Shown: piece after piece, positions 48,236-62,138 of the stretch | Layout of the letters: each line of letters opens with the position of its first letter | How positions within the stretch are numbered: the first letter of the stretch is position 1 | Assembly (NCBI GenBank): GCA_020746875.1 | Contig: JAGTJL010000006.1 | Coordinates: 2,728,001-2,792,000, forward strand | Direction: 5' to 3' | Length of the DNA: 64,000 nucleotides | Origin: Rhexocercosporidium sp. MPI-PUGE-AT-0058 | Lineage: Eukaryota; Ascomycota; Leotiomycetes; Helotiales | Made by a program: the position numbers and the translations under genes | Notes under the pieces: generated by a model | The model's input: only the letters and a program-made list of their open reading frames with translations | Databases searched by the model: none | What the model was told of the DNA's origin: nothing

Positions 48236-49280
48236 ACGGCACAAATGTACACGCAGTCACTACCCCCGCCGCCAAACGGTTGAGACAGTTGCTTGCTGAT
48301 GAGAGCAAAATAATTCTTGCGCCGGGAGTTTACGATGGGTTCAGTGCCAGGATTGCACTGGAAGTTGGATTTGACTGTATCTACATGGTAATTAAGACAC
48401 CTCCACCTCCTTAAATCCAACCCGAATCTGACTCACATCTGCGGACAGACTGGAGCAGGAACTTGCGCTTCTAGACTTGGGCAAGCAGACCTTGGCATGG
48501 CAACTCTCAACGACATGCGAGAACACGCGGAGATGATTGCCAACTTAGACCCAAGTGTCCCCCTCATTGCAGACGCAGATACGGGTTACGGAGGTGCGTT
48601 TTATCATCAGGGCGGACCGGCTTACTATACACTGTGGCCATCACTGACGGTTACAAACAGGGCCGAATATGGTAGCGCGAACCATTGCTCAATACCACCG
48701 TAGCGGAGTCGCCGCCCTGCATATCGAAGACCAAATCCAAACCAAGCGCTGTGGCCATCTCGGTGGCAAGGAACTGGTCTCCACCGAGGTCTTCCGCCAA
48801 CGAATCGCCGCCGCTGTTCAAGCTCGTGAGAAGATCGGCTCTGAGATCATCATCATCGCACGCACCGATGCCCTGGCAAGTCATGGCTTCGAAGAGTCTG
48901 TCAAGAGACTGCAGGCAGCGCAAGCAGCAGGCGCCGACGTCGCCTTTCTCGAAGGCATCGGCACGAAGGAGGAATGCCGCGAGATCTGCCGCATCCTGGC
49001 GCCTTTCCCAGTCCTGCTCAACATGGTTGAGCACGGAGCTACACCTACTATCACGCCGCAGGAGGCACAGGAGATGGGCTTCCGAATTATCATTTTCCCA
49101 TTTGCGGCTATCGCGCCGGCATACGATGCTATCAAGGAGGTATTTTGGAAGCTTAAGAAGACCGGTCTCACTGGGTTAGACCCCAGTTTCACCCCCAAGA
49201 AGCTGTTTACGATTGTGGGCTTAGAGGAGTCATCAAGGGTAGATGCAGCTGCTGGGGGTTCATTGTATCACAAAGTCTAA
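48217..49280 (+). CDS. PEP mutase / isocitrate lyase superfamily enzyme
   Basis: This is an enzyme of the PEP-mutase/isocitrate-lyase superfamily, which makes or breaks C-C or C-P bonds next to a carboxylate with Mg2+. Exons 48217-48387, 48449-48593 and 48661-49280 give 936 nt (311 residues). Visible marks are APGVYDGFSARIA near residue 35, DADTGYGG (99-106; metal-binding Asp), and the catalytic-loop KRCGH (134-138; Cys136). EIIIIARTDA comes later, then the C-terminal helices. The KRCGH loop with Cys points to a lyase (2-methylisocitrate or 2,3-dimethylmalate lyase-like) rather than a phosphonomutase. The protein is small and probably cytosolic. It sits head-to-head with the organic-anion symporter, suggesting uptake and cleavage of the same kind of substrate. 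Confidence 0.93.
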
Positions 49281-50028
49281 CTGGTCAAATTATTGATGCT
49301 CTTCATTTGGCTATTGCTTTCTAGCCTATCTAGCATTTTCAATGAAATAGTGCGTCACTATCTTGACAGTCTAGATCCTTCTCAAGAGTGAGGTTGGTAG
49401 TGTATGTCACTTAGTCAAAATCAAGCCCTTGCTACCTAGCATCAGCAGGGTAGTCAGGAACAAGATGGACAGGAAGTAATCAGAGTAAAATACGCGAAGC
49501 TGCACATGATTTAGCAGGCATGGCGGATCCTATTGACCTCCTCTCACTCTCAACATACCTTCAACTTAAGTTTGGTGCCAATACAACAACGAACCGGCGA
49601 CTCCTCAATTGCACCAGGATGTAGTGTCGCTTGTGGTCACATAACAGTCTCTACCTCCACCATAAAATCTACACCAATATTTCTAGCCTCGGACGTCTCC
49701 TCCTGTGTAATATCTACATGCTTGTACACGGACACGGTGATCTTCTAACCTTCATTTGACTATCTCTGCACCTTTTCACTGGAGTTAAACTGTGTGGCGT
49801 CTCGCTCCGGCTGCGGATCCTCACATTATTGTACAGTCACAATCCATCTTGAATGACCTCCTATGTACTACCACCTGCTAAATTCGAAAACCTATCGTAT
49901 CGTCTAAAACCCAATCCAATGAGAAGATATTGTCATAGTGGATTTGTTCCAAGTCCGGAACGTCATTTCGGTCGTCGATTCTCTGCTGGCTTTCCCCGTG
50001 CCCACCGCCTAGAGTAGGATCAGGGGGG
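49281..50028. other. intergenic, convergent 3' region
   Basis: Between the convergent PEP-mutase-like gene and the Zn2Cys6 factor. No gene recognised. Confidence 0.45.
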
Positions 50029-52284
50029 TTAATTGGAGCAGTAACTAGAACAGGAGATTAGGTCAAACGAGCGAGACTGAACAACGAGAGCATCCTTACG
50101 AGTAAGATGTCTAGCAGGATCATTTTTGAAACCCCTCCTCCACATCCAGAGCGAGTCATAAATAATGCTCATGCTCATTCTGCCCCTCACGACCAGCGGC
50201 GTGTCCTGGTATTCTATTCTGCTGGAAGATTTGTGGGAGGACAGACTTGAATCTTGCGTTCCACGAACTCCCCATGCCCATAAGTGGGCTAGCACCTCGG
50301 CGAGCCTGCCAGGAAGGTCGTTGTTGGAGATGCTGATCTGCCGGCAAGCTAGGATCGTGGAGTTGAACATGGACTTGCCAGCTTCAGCATCTATATATGA
50401 TGCTAAAGAACTTCGGAGCAGCCTCAGCAGGGTGAGTCCAGAAGCGAGCACCATCTGGAAAATGTAGTAGGGACAATGGCGTATAATATTAACAGTGTTG
50501 GGATCTGACGAGCAGATCTCTGTGAGAAATTGATAGCAGACTTGATATAGCAATAGTAATGGGGCCTGAGCACTTAGATCAAGAAGTGCGTATAGTCGCA
50601 GGTGAATCTGGGCACAGCGGAAATACAATAACATTTCCGCTTCCTGCGTTAGTACGGACCTTGGGATACAATATCTGACAGTAGGCTTACTCGAATCCAT
50701 TTCGGGATTTAGATCAGACTCCAGCTGAATAAGCTCTTGACTCAAGAGGTTGAATCTGCCGGAACGCTCATTTGTATTCCCTGTTGCTTTTTCGTGGGAA
50801 GGATTCTTGTAAAGTGCTTCAGTGACTCGGTCGCAAAAAAGTTCTATCCGTAGTCGACTGGCTAACGGCTCGTCGAGAGCACGATATGAGGCCGTCATTA
50901 ATTTTGGTTCCATCAGACATTCGTATCTGGTTGTCGAAGGCAGTCCTAAGCCAGTAGCGACACTACACATCAAAACAAACACGGTAAGCAAACAGCGAAT
51001 AATACATAAACCAGACATGTACATTTATGAAACCTGTCCTACCTTTGAGCAACAATATTGCACACCGCCCATGTCATATGCCTGTCTCTGAGCTCCTCTG
51101 ACCGCAATGTCAACTCAACCTTCGAAAAGTCTTGAGAGTAGTCAGGCATATGAAGGCCAGCTTGCATTGCTAGTTGCATCATAGCTCCTGTGAGCATAAA
51201 TGTTGGGTCATTTGATGAGTCGCTTTTAGGAAATGGCCATACGCATAAAATACACAGGGCCTTGCAAGTGCGATAGTTGTGGTGACTCGATTGCAGCGTA
51301 GACCACAATAGTCGTGACACGGATATCGAGAGGGCAGGCAGAAGTGTCAAGTCAGCGGAATACCGCCTAGAAGCCACTCCTACTATAACCCAGAATAGTA
51401 AAGGCGAGAATTGATAGTAATCGTCTGGGGACTTATGCGGATCCAGAAAGGGTAGGAATGGATGATAATGCTGGAAGTATCTGGAAAGAAATTAAGTTTA
51501 GAATGCTGATGAATCTGAGAATGAAGGGTAGAGGTAATACTTACTGTTCAAACAAACACCGAGCTACATATCCTGATATGTCAATGTCGTCTAGTTGCCG
51601 AGGGGAAGAGCCCGTAGGAGCTGTACTGTGCTCATCATGCCTAGCGGTTGGAGGTCGATGTGAGGATGTAATGCCAGGATTCTCTGTCTGGTTAGTCTCT
51701 GTCCACGAAAACTCATTCGGCGAAAGTCCTATCCCAGCGTACTGGCCCTCCGACGGCGTTAGGACATAGCCTTGGATGCCGTTGGTGGATTGCGCAGAGC
51801 CTTGTTGGGGGATACCAGCTGTTCCACAACAATTAATTGATTGGTCATTCGGAGCTGGTGGTGTATCATTTGCTGCGGAATGGCGCCTCTCTTGCTGGCG
51901 CCTCTCTCTGGATGAACTATTAGTTGGACAAAATATCTGTGCTTGAAAGGCTAGAAGTCTTGCTTTCGTTTTTCAACTCGCTTGAAACTGGCGTCGAGTC
52001 GGCACTCGATCTTCAGCCGCGTACACCGGGAACACGGAGTGAAAGGATCCTTGACTGTGTTGCAGCGAAGCTACGTCAAAATAAGCACCACAGAAACGCT
52101 GCAACGTGCACTCGCTGAGCACCCTATTAGTGCATTAGATACGTACCTTTTGTTGACGGCATTCATTGCAAGCCTTCCTAATAAGGGTGCGTTTAGAGAT
52201 ACTACTATTCTCCTTCTCAAGCTCCGGATCGGAGGCACCTGGCGGATCGCTGTTCGTGGTGCTGTGAGGACTGTTTGCTGGCAT
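50029..52284 (-). pseudogene. Zn2Cys6 transcription factor with one frameshift
   Basis: This is a fungal zinc-cluster regulator. Inferred exons are 52147-52284, 51545-52070, 51043-51480 and 50029-50962. The DNA-binding domain is split by intron 1: ACNECRQQK, then LRC...CSRCTRLKIEC, giving the full six-Cys pattern, with a basic linker after it. A Ser/Gln/Pro-rich linker and a fungal-specific transcription factor domain follow (YFQHYHPFLPFLDPH; MTWAVCNIVAQ), running to 50029. In exon 2 the frame after the zinc cluster (VEKRKQ) does not connect with the linker frame (LLAFQAQIF). One missing A in the run of five (T on the plus strand at 51969-51973) accounts for it. Everything else joins in phase. 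It could be a recent pseudogene, a strain-specific loss or a sequencing error. Position suggests control of the adjacent symporter and lyase genes. Confidence 0.8.
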
Positions 52285-53899
52285 TGTCTACGGCGGTTAG
52301 ACTTGACGCCTAGTTAGGACTAAGAGGGCAGGGAGGGATTATATTGACCCAACAGGTCCTACGTGCTCAAAGCTCTGCTAATGCCCGACGAGTCGAATGG
52401 TAGTTGTGAAGAAGACACCAGTGTTGGGGCTGGACGTCGGGATTCAAATGACCGTGAGCTGTCGAGGCTAAGCCATGCGTGACCGATCACGCGTTGCCAG
52501 GTTAGCGTGTCGTCCCAACTTGTTTATACTTACCTTTTGTATTATGACACAACAATTTTCATGATACAATAATAAATTGTGTTGTAGAGGTGGGATCGAG
52601 CACTGCGAGCAGTTATATAGAATTGAAGTGATTAATTGTTGTCTAAATTATAAGAGATCAAGTGAACCAGTTGTTCTCTTGTAGGCGGCCTGTAATGGCA
52701 GAACCTTATTCGGTATAATACAGCGGTAGGAGACCATCTGCCCGTGCCAGTACGACACAAATATGCGTCAACAGGATTCTGGAAGACGGACTGTTTCTAC
52801 TGTAAGATGGACTACTTTTTATTATCTGGGGGGATAATGGTCTTTTGATTGTTTTAGATTGTGACGCGAATAACCTTTTAAGTATTATTACGAATGAGTA
52901 CTGCTGTCACGATTTAGGGGATCACATGTGTCTTGGCCCTGAGGCTCGGCAGCCTAGCTGCATACCAAATCTCTTCTTTTCAGATTTGTGTGTGCGTAAC
53001 TCTGTGGCTAAGAGACTTTTGAGTTAAAATTTAATTGGTTAATTAAATTTTTATTACCGTAGGTAGCCTTTGTAAGTGACTAAGAGCCTCTTTACGTGGT
53101 TGAGTCGTTGTGTTGCGGTCACGAAGTGTAGACCTTGGAATACCTTACTTTAGGCATGCCTTTCGTAATGACTTGCTATTTGCAACTTCATTAAGCATAC
53201 AAATGATGTTATACTTAGTATATTTAGGCTTCATGATAAAAACAATACGAATTCTAAATTTGAAGAGAATTGATTAAAGAATGGAAGAGTAATTAATTAT
53301 TTAAGTCGGTCGGTAGGAGTAGCGGCGAGTTAAGCGAGGGTGGGCGGAATCTAGGGGTGAGACGTTATGTTCTAGCTATAAGGGTCAGGAGGAATCAGGT
53401 CGGGGACCCATCTCTCGTGGACAACTCCAAAGATATTTATACTCTGGAAACTCGCCGGAAAATGTGCGGAATTTTTCAATCATGATAAAGACCTATACCT
53501 CCACTCTCTTAAAAGTCACAAAGCCTTGGATTCAATTTCGATATCATTTCGCAAGCCGAGCTCGTGGGGCCAGACGCAGTCCCATTTGAAGCAAGGCGCC
53601 AAAGCCGGCCGCAGTCACGCAAACGGACATCTATAACTCGAAATCGAGAAAATCTAAACTTTCGCGCTTTATTGAAGTACCTTGAGAATTGATTACCTTT
53701 TATTGGTTGTCTTTTGCGCTTCGTTTCGCCGCATCACGTCTGGATGAAGCGAGTGGGTGGGCAATTTCCTCCATATCCTTGAAGGCTGTCGTGGTTGACT
53801 TTACACATTTGAAGAAAAAGACATCAGATGCACGATTCGGTTTAGTTTAAAGGATCCTCGGCAATGTCGATAGCTGACGGTGCCCATACAAGTCAATAA
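52285..53899. other. intergenic, AT-rich toward satellite
   Basis: No gene recognised. Upstream DNA of the Zn2Cys6 gene gives way to repeat-like sequence; where the 163-bp array begins is not sharp. Confidence 0.4.
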
Positions 53900-55370
53900 T
53901 GACATTGAGGTATTTCGCCAAATGAAGCTTCGAATCACGCCCTGAAGCCAGAGGAACCCGTTATGACGGATGTCTTGAGATCCCAAAGGGAAAACGCATT
54001 CCAGCTTTCGGAAGAGCTCGTGATGCTGGTCTCGTCTCGCTAAGCTTTTCTGCTGACTGAGAAGTAAAAAATGCCAAGCCACAGCTGACGATGGAACTGC
54101 CAACCCTCATCTGATGCATTCGATGCGAAACCGAGGCATTTAAATATTATATTATGTCTTTTCTCTATGCACTCTATGCACTCTATGCACGTATCCTTGT
54201 GTTCGAGACAGTTCCGATCAGCGAATCTTTCATGGAACTGCAGAATATTCAGACGGCACTGAACCCAATCGCTTAATGCATTCCATACGGAAATTTTAAA
54301 TCCCAGTTTATGGCTATATATCCTTTTCTAATGTGCATTAGCCTTCTTAAGGCGATTTTGACAGAGCAAAATTCCATAGAGCTCTGGAAGTATTCGAACG
54401 ATGGCCACATCTGACGACGGGATCCCTACCATTGGACTAATGTATTCAACATGAATTTTGAGGATTCTAGGCTGCCTATATGTCTTCTCTTTTAAGGGTG
54501 TGTCGAATGATTTGAGAGAATTGAATTGGCTAAGCTTAGACAAAGCCATAGACACTTCCAAACAGTACCGAAACGCAAAGAAAGGTTCCACTGTTTTCTT
54601 GATGCATTCGCATTCGCGATACAAAAAAGCCGTAAAATTATGAAACCGTAGCTTGCTGATCCTCATCATATGTAGACAGCACCTAGAGTATTATTACGAC
54701 ATTTCGATGTTTTTCAATGATGTTATCAGACCTGAGAATAGCCACACTCGCCCAGTCGAGCCTTTCGAGGATACGAAACCACTTCAAATGCTGCGCAATC
54801 CAACAATGTGAGCCTTGTGGTATATATCTACCCCGCTGAGTGCTTCCATGCAACTCCGACGCTTTGCGATTGTATTGTCGTTAAGGAGTGCTTGAAGCCG
54901 TCACCGTCGACTTTCCAGATCTTTCGATAATGCGAAATAGTTGCAAGTTTTGCGGAACTCTGTGATTAGAGAGTAATTGAATGTATTCATCACCCTTTCG
55001 ACGCTTTTTAATTGTATTATTATGAAGTCACCGAAGACGGTGAATCTAGTCCTAACACAGTCCAGATCTTTCGATGACGTAATACCAACTTAAATTCTGT
55101 GAAATTTGATAATCTAATTTAAATAACATAGAAAAAACCGTTCTAGATGGTAAAAAGGAGTTTCGAATGTAAAATGATTAGATTACTCAACGAAATGACA
55201 ACTATTCTCACCCAGCCAAAGCTTTTCGGCGCTGCCAACTTGCCGAAAATTTTGCGAAATACAGGATTCTAAGTCTAGAGATATAGAATCATTGTTCTGA
55301 GCGATATAGAGAAGTTCCGAAGCTTTTCGGCTGTGCAGTCATTAGGGTCGGATTTGTTTATAAAAACAGC
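53900..55370. repeat. tandem repeat array, ~163-bp period (left part)
   Basis: Diverged tandem units of about 163 bp. The landmark T(G/A)ATG(C/T)ATTC recurs at 54112, 54274, 54438 and 54600. The linked GATGCGAAACC-like motif occurs at 54122, 54768 (GATACGAAACC) and 54928 (AATGCGAAATA). Later copies near 55070 and 55235 are weaker. A small 9-bp triplication (CTCTATGCA) at 54163-54189 lies inside one unit. The array resumes on the far side of the Gypsy element. Confidence 0.75.
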
Positions 55371-55560
55371 TGTAATGATCACTGGCACGCTGAGGTGACT
55401 ATAGTACAATAGAATAGCTAGAGAAGCGCTGTAGACTCGTTAGTGATATTTAAATTTATATAAAAGCTAATTGCTAAGGAAGAAAGATTACCTCTTTCCT
55501 TTCACTGTCTTTATAAGGGCAGTGATTACGTAATTAGCGCTAAGGGCACAGACTATTATA
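55371..55560 (-). repeat. Gypsy LTR (3' copy)
   Basis: A 190-bp direct repeat of 62139-62328. It starts TGTAATGATCACTGG and ends TATTATA (decayed from CATTACA). Confidence 0.93.
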
Positions 55561-58500
55561 ATATCTCTTTTCTTATTTACTTTTATTTTAAAAGTAAAAA
55601 TATATTATAACCTTTAACTAGCGCTATATTAGCGATTCGCTAACGAATTAAATTTTTTGCTATTTATTTTAAAAGTGAATTCTAAAGAGAATAAAGTAAG
55701 GTAAAAGCTATTAGTAAAAGGGGCTTAGCGCCTACTAAGTATATAATACTTCTCCTTCCTTATAACCTTTCTTAATTAATAATAATAATTATAATAAATT
55801 ATAAGTTATAATTACCCCTCGATCTTGATAATATCGTCTTTTAATAAGTATTTAGTCGGCGGTTCCTTTAGCCGCAAGCGTAAAAGCAAGATACTTAGCT
55901 TTACCGCGATTAACGCTAGCGATACCTCGATTAAACGCTAGCGAACCTTAGCAACTTCCTTAAAGATAACTAATATTAGTAATTAAGATAATAATAATAA
56001 GAATTCTGAGGATAACGTCCGATCTTTTTAATAAACTTTGTTTAAAATAAAAAAGAATACGCGTATTCGATCTTTAAGTAAAACTATTGTGAATAAGAGC
56101 GACGTTTATTAAGAGCTATACTTGCGTTACGCCGGCGAGGTCTAAGAGTTCCCCGATCTTTAATATTTTAATAACTTTAGTTTATTTATTATAAAATATT
56201 TAAATTACTATAAGAAAGGCAAGTTATATAAATTAATAAGTTAAATTTTTTCTACTTACTAGCGAGGCATAAGCTAATAACCGGCAAGGTTCTGATTAAA
56301 TTGAAATCACTCTTTAACGATCTCCTTAAAGCTGCTTCTTAATTTAACTTTAATAATATTAAGTAAGCCGATCTTAGTATTATTTAATTTATTTTTAATT
56401 AAAAGAAGCGTCGCGTTAAGTATTTTATTAAAGTCTTTAACGCCGAAGCTCAGAAGTCTCCATAAAAGCTTATAATATCTTTAATTAAGGAGCTTTATAT
56501 TAGCGTTATATCGGCGATTAACGGGCTACGCGGCGCGCTAATTTCAACTCTCTCTTAAGAATTCAAAGACTTAAAGGAAAATAATATTAAGCTTATAACT
56601 AAGATTTCCGGACTCCGAGAAGTAAGTAAACCTGATATTTGCTAGTAAATTCCTTATTAACTTCCGGCGAAAGACTTCCGAAAGGTTTATTTTAATTCTT
56701 TTAAAAACGGTATAATTAAAGACCTTAAGGCCGGAGCTACTAAAGATAATGGCTATATTAATACTATTAAGAACTTAAGTAATAGAAATGAGTTTATTAT
56801 TATTACTTAAGAATGAATTTAAGGTTTTTATTTAGCGATCTATTGGCGAGGGACTGGCGTTTGCTTAGCGAGGCATTTTGATTTTCTGATTTTCTTAAGT
56901 ATTACGTTTTTATTATAGCGCGAATAAATAATATAAGCTCTTTTTTCTCTTAAGTATTATCGTTTAAATTATAATATTTAATACGCCTTTAAAATTATAA
57001 AACTTTATAAGTAAAAGCAGAAAAGTATATAATATTATAATATATTTCTAATAAGTCGTCGGCGTAGCCCTAGCGACTCTCCCTCGAACTCTTCGAAAAA
57101 GTAAAAAGTTATAAGCTTATCTTCGCCGGCGCTTCGCTTTTTTTTTTATAGCGTTTCGACTTTTTAATAACTTAATTAATTCTTAGAGATTAATAAGGTT
57201 CTTTATTAGCTCTTAAAAATCATGCGCTAAGTTAAATCCTTTTTATTTAATAAAGTATTATTCTTTGCTTTTAATTACTCGTCGATTTAAAAGAGTTTTA
57301 ATAGTTTATTACTCTTCTTTATTAATAAGGTTAAATTAAACGACTTCCGACGATTTGTCGGGCCTTTACTGGTACGGCTCTAGTAATAATATATAAAAGA
57401 CGTTATGTAAACGGCTGTATTTAAGGGGTAATTCTAACTTATACGTTTATTTTCCGATCCTTTTAATGATTTTAAAAGGCTTTAGAAATTAGTAATTTAA
57501 CTTCTTATTTAAACGGATTATCTTAATATTCCTTAACGAGAGTAAGACTTATTATTTGACTTTGAATTTTATAAGGCGATGGTTTTTATTATATTATTTC
57601 GCCTGGTTTTCTTTAGTTCTTCGCTAATTAGTTTTCAGTTTTTAGCGTTTCTTAATAACTTCTTTTACTCGTTCTTTAGCAGTCGGTATCTCCTCTTTTA
57701 TAAGATCGTCCTCGATTCCCTAGCGAGAATCTAGCGATATACCGTACTTAGCCTTATTCGGAGTCATTCCGATAGACTTATAGTAAGTATTTATATACGC
57801 GAACTTCGCTAAAGGCAAGAGATTTACTTAATCGTCTTGCAAATAATAAATAAAACACCTTAGCTACGCTTTTAAGGCTTGATTTTATCGCTTTATTTAT
57901 CCGTCTGTTTACGGGTAAAACGCCGTCGAAAGGCCTCTTATTATTCGTAAATAAAAGTAAAATTCCGTTCAGAATTTTAAAGTAAATATAAAGCTTTTAT
58001 TTATAATAATCGTTATAAGCAGCTTATAATCCTTAAATTAGTAATTAATAAATAAGCGTGCTAAAAGCGGTACATCGATAGTTTTTAAGTACGGAATATA
58101 TTTAATATTTTTAATAAATCTGTCGATAATTATTAATAAATTATTAAAGACTTTATTTATAATATTACTTTTATAAAGTATTAAATCTGTGATAAAGTCC
58201 ATTATAATTAACTTAAATAGTTTATTAGGCTAGCTCGGCGCTTATATTTTACTAGTTACTTTCTTACGTCTTGCTTTTGTTTTTTAGCAAATATTATAAG
58301 TCTTAACGTATTTTTTAACGTTTATTAACATTTTCGACTAGAAATACTTCCGTTAAATAAGCTTTAATATCTTTTTATAATTAAAATAGCTTATAATTAG
58401 ATTATTATAATATGTCTTTATAATTTCATTACGAACGGCATTATTTTAAGAGACGTAAGCCATTCGCCGGTATCTTAGCAAACTATTACTGTCGATACTC

Positions 58501-61500
58501 TAATTTAAATCCCCGATATTTTATAATTTAACTTGCTTTTTAATAACTAAAGCGTTCCTTTTTTATAACTTTAAGAATAGTAAAAGAAGCAAGTTCGATT
58601 TAGGATTTACTATTTCGGCTCTTATAACTTTCGCTATAAAAAACCGTAGTATAATATATTTATAATTACGCTAGCTAGCGTTTTACCTCTCGCCGGCTTT
58701 ACGTAAAAAGTTATTTATACTTTTAAATAAGTTCTGGGAATTATTAAGCTATATAAGAATATATTATTAATTAAGCGTAAAAGTTACTTTTATAACCTCG
58801 GTTGACGTACTTATTATAATATCATTGCCGATAGGTTAAGGAATATAAGTCAATCGGCATAATATATTATCGTTTTCTCGCCGGATACTCTTTATTATAT
58901 AACTAATTATACTAAGCACGCGGATCAACCTATTTTAAAATACGCTTTATAATTTATTTTATAAAATAAAAAATATAATATTCTTTTTATCTTTTACTAG
59001 CTTATAATTAAGCCTACGCAAAGATCTGTCTACGGGATTATTCTTCCCTCTCTTATAAACTATTACAAAATCATACTTAAACAGCTCTAAAGCTTATCTA
59101 GCTTATCGCCGGCTTAACACCGTCGTCGTTATAAAATAACGGAGGTTATTATAATCTATTAATACTTTAATAAGGGCTAAATTACTTTTTAAATAATACC
59201 TCTAATATATAAAGCACTTAACGATCGCAAGGAGTTCTTAATTATATACTTTATAATTTAATTTAATAGTATTTAGCTTCTTATTAAAGAATGCAATAAA
59301 GTACTATACGGCCTTTCTCCTATCTCTCCTCGATTACTCGCTAAGTTAAAAGAGGATTCTTATAATTGCGAATCCAGACGCATTAATCTTTAGCTTTTTT
59401 AATTTATTAAAATTAAAGTATATAAGAAAAAGGGCTAACGTAAATATATTCTTTAATACGTTAAAAGCCTCTTTCTTAATAATATTTTAATAAAAGGCAG
59501 GAATAAGTTGCCTTTTCTTTTTACCTTTCGTTAAGCTTATTATTAGCCGAGTAATAACTGAGAAGTTTGCGATAAAGCGCCGGTAAAAGTTGGCGAAGTT
59601 AATAAAAACTTAAATATTTTTAATACTTTTAAGCTTTAACTAGTCTTTAATAGTATTTATTCGGCTTTACTTTATCGATACTTTAGCAGGTGATATTATA
59701 TAACTTAAAAAGTCTATACTTTAAGTATTAAAAGAGCATTTCGATAGCTTAACGAAAAGATTTACTTATCGTAATCTCTTAAGGACTTGACGAACGTAGT
59801 TCTCGTATTGAAATAAATCCGTTAAATATATTAAGATATTATTAAAATAAACGATATAAATAATATCTACGAGTCCTACTAATATATTATTAATATATGC
59901 CTAGAATATCGCCGGCGCATTAAATAATCCGAACGGCATTACTTAATACTCGTAATACTTATAATAAATGCGGAATATAGTCTTTTACTCGTCTTCTTCT
60001 TTAATTTTAATACGGTAATATATATTTTACAAATTTAAACTAATAAAAATCTTCGCGTCCCGAAGTCTATCTAGCGTCTCGCTAATTAACGGCAAGGAGT
60101 ATCGATCCTTAATTATAATCTAGTTTAAAGCCTTATAATCGACATATAATCGAAGGCTATTATTTTTCTTTACTATAAACAGAATAAGAGCTCTAATTAA
60201 GCTTTTACTTTTCCTTATTTATCTTTTAGCTTTAAAGGATTTGAAGTAATTCCGGAGAACTTTTAGCTCCGTCTTAAAAAGGTTATAAATTAGAGAGTAT
60301 AAGGGCTTCGCACTTAGTTCTAGGTCGATGGCATGCTAGCGACTTTATAGTAAGGGCAACTCGTTCTTTTTTTCTTTTAAAAAGACGTCCTTAAATTTAT
60401 AGTATTATTATAAAATAATAAGTATATTATCGGCGTTTAATAAGCGCGCTATATTAAAGCTAAGCATTATAGCGTACGCGAGCGACTCTTTCTTATTAAT
60501 AACTTATATAAACTCTTTAAGTCTTATAATATTAAAGTTATAAGTATTATTTAATCGGTATAAGTATTTCTATTATTTAGTTTTAAAATTAATCTAAGGG
60601 TTAATTTCTTTTAGCTAAGGCTATCCTAAAATTAGATCTATACCCGGCATATTAATGACTCTTAGCCGGAGTGTATTTAACTTTGTTTATTTAAGTGTAT
60701 TTATAATCTTTATTTAAGCGAGAGCTATATTATAAACGATACCTTTATTATTAAGAAAGGTTTGAAATGTCTTTAGTCCTTCGCCGGTAAGTTATAAATC
60801 ATATTTCTTTATTATAAGCTTCGAGACAAAATTGTCTTCCGCTCTATTATTAATTAGGGCTACTAGCGTCTTTCACTCTCTATTTAATAAGATCTTTAAT
60901 TAGATTTCTATTCTTTTACTTGTCGATTCTGATAAAGACGTAGAGGCTACCGCAAGTTAAGCGTTCTTTTGGCGTTTATCCTTAGACTCGCCGATATCGG
61001 TCTTTAGGCATTTATTGGCGTAATAGCCGAGTTTATAATATAAGTAATATTTAACTTTCGATTTATAATTTCCCTTTTTGCCTTTTTTAACTAGGATTTT
61101 GTTTAAGTTAGCTTTATTAAATCGCTTTAACCGGGAATTGTCTCGCCTTTCGCTAGCTCTTCGCGAAGGCTTGCGAAAAAGTTCTTCTTTCTTATTCTTT
61201 AATTCTCTTTGCTTCTTATTATTCCCTTTCGCTAAACTATAAGTTTCCTAAAAGACGACAGCAGAAATAACTTCTTTATAAGTCTATAATCTATTAGTCT
61301 GTCCACTTTCGACGATCTTTTAGCGAGTTTTAAGCCGAATCTTATTAAAGAGAATATCTCGTAGTTAGCGCTTTATAAAAGACTCGAGGTATTCTTTTAA
61401 TCCCTTTAAGTAATTAATAAATTCACGAATAAGCTAACTAACTCTTTATCGGGCTATTTTATAAGCCTAAGAGTTAGCTATCCTTTTTAAGACAAGAAGT

Positions 61501-62138
61501 AACTAGAGATTCTTTAAAAACTCTTTATAATCTTCTTAAGTTATTATATTAAGTTTTTCTAAAGTTTATTTTTTAAATCTTTCCCAGGCATTTGCCGGTT
61601 CTTTGCGAAGTAATATTACCGCTTATTTAATCTTAATTATATTAATCGAAAATCCTTCGGAATCGTAGTTAAAAATACGGTTATAAGCCTGCAGATATTT
61701 TATAAGTTCTTAATAACTCTTTCCTTTATATTCCGAGGGGATTATATGTTTGCCCTTCTTTCGGCGTAAAGCCCGAGGTTCGTCGGCTACTATTAAGAGG
61801 CTTCTTACATTATCTCCGTTATTCGCAAGAGTCTTTAATTTAATAAGTTAAAAAAGCTAAGCTCTCGCTATTACTTCAAGAGGGTATTACGTAAAATCAT
61901 TGCTATATATCCGACGATACTCAGCGATAAGGCTATCGAAGATATTATTCCGCTTCTTAAGAGCCCGAAGTTACTCTTATATCGCGGTAATATTATTTGC
62001 TAGCGTATCTCCAGCGATTCCTTAATATCCCGGGGTATCCGATCGTTGTCCTTATCGACTTAAGGCTGCCGCTAATAATCCTTTAGTTTAAATTATTATA
62101 TAATAGTTAAGCTAACGGTAAGAGAATAGCAATTAGAA

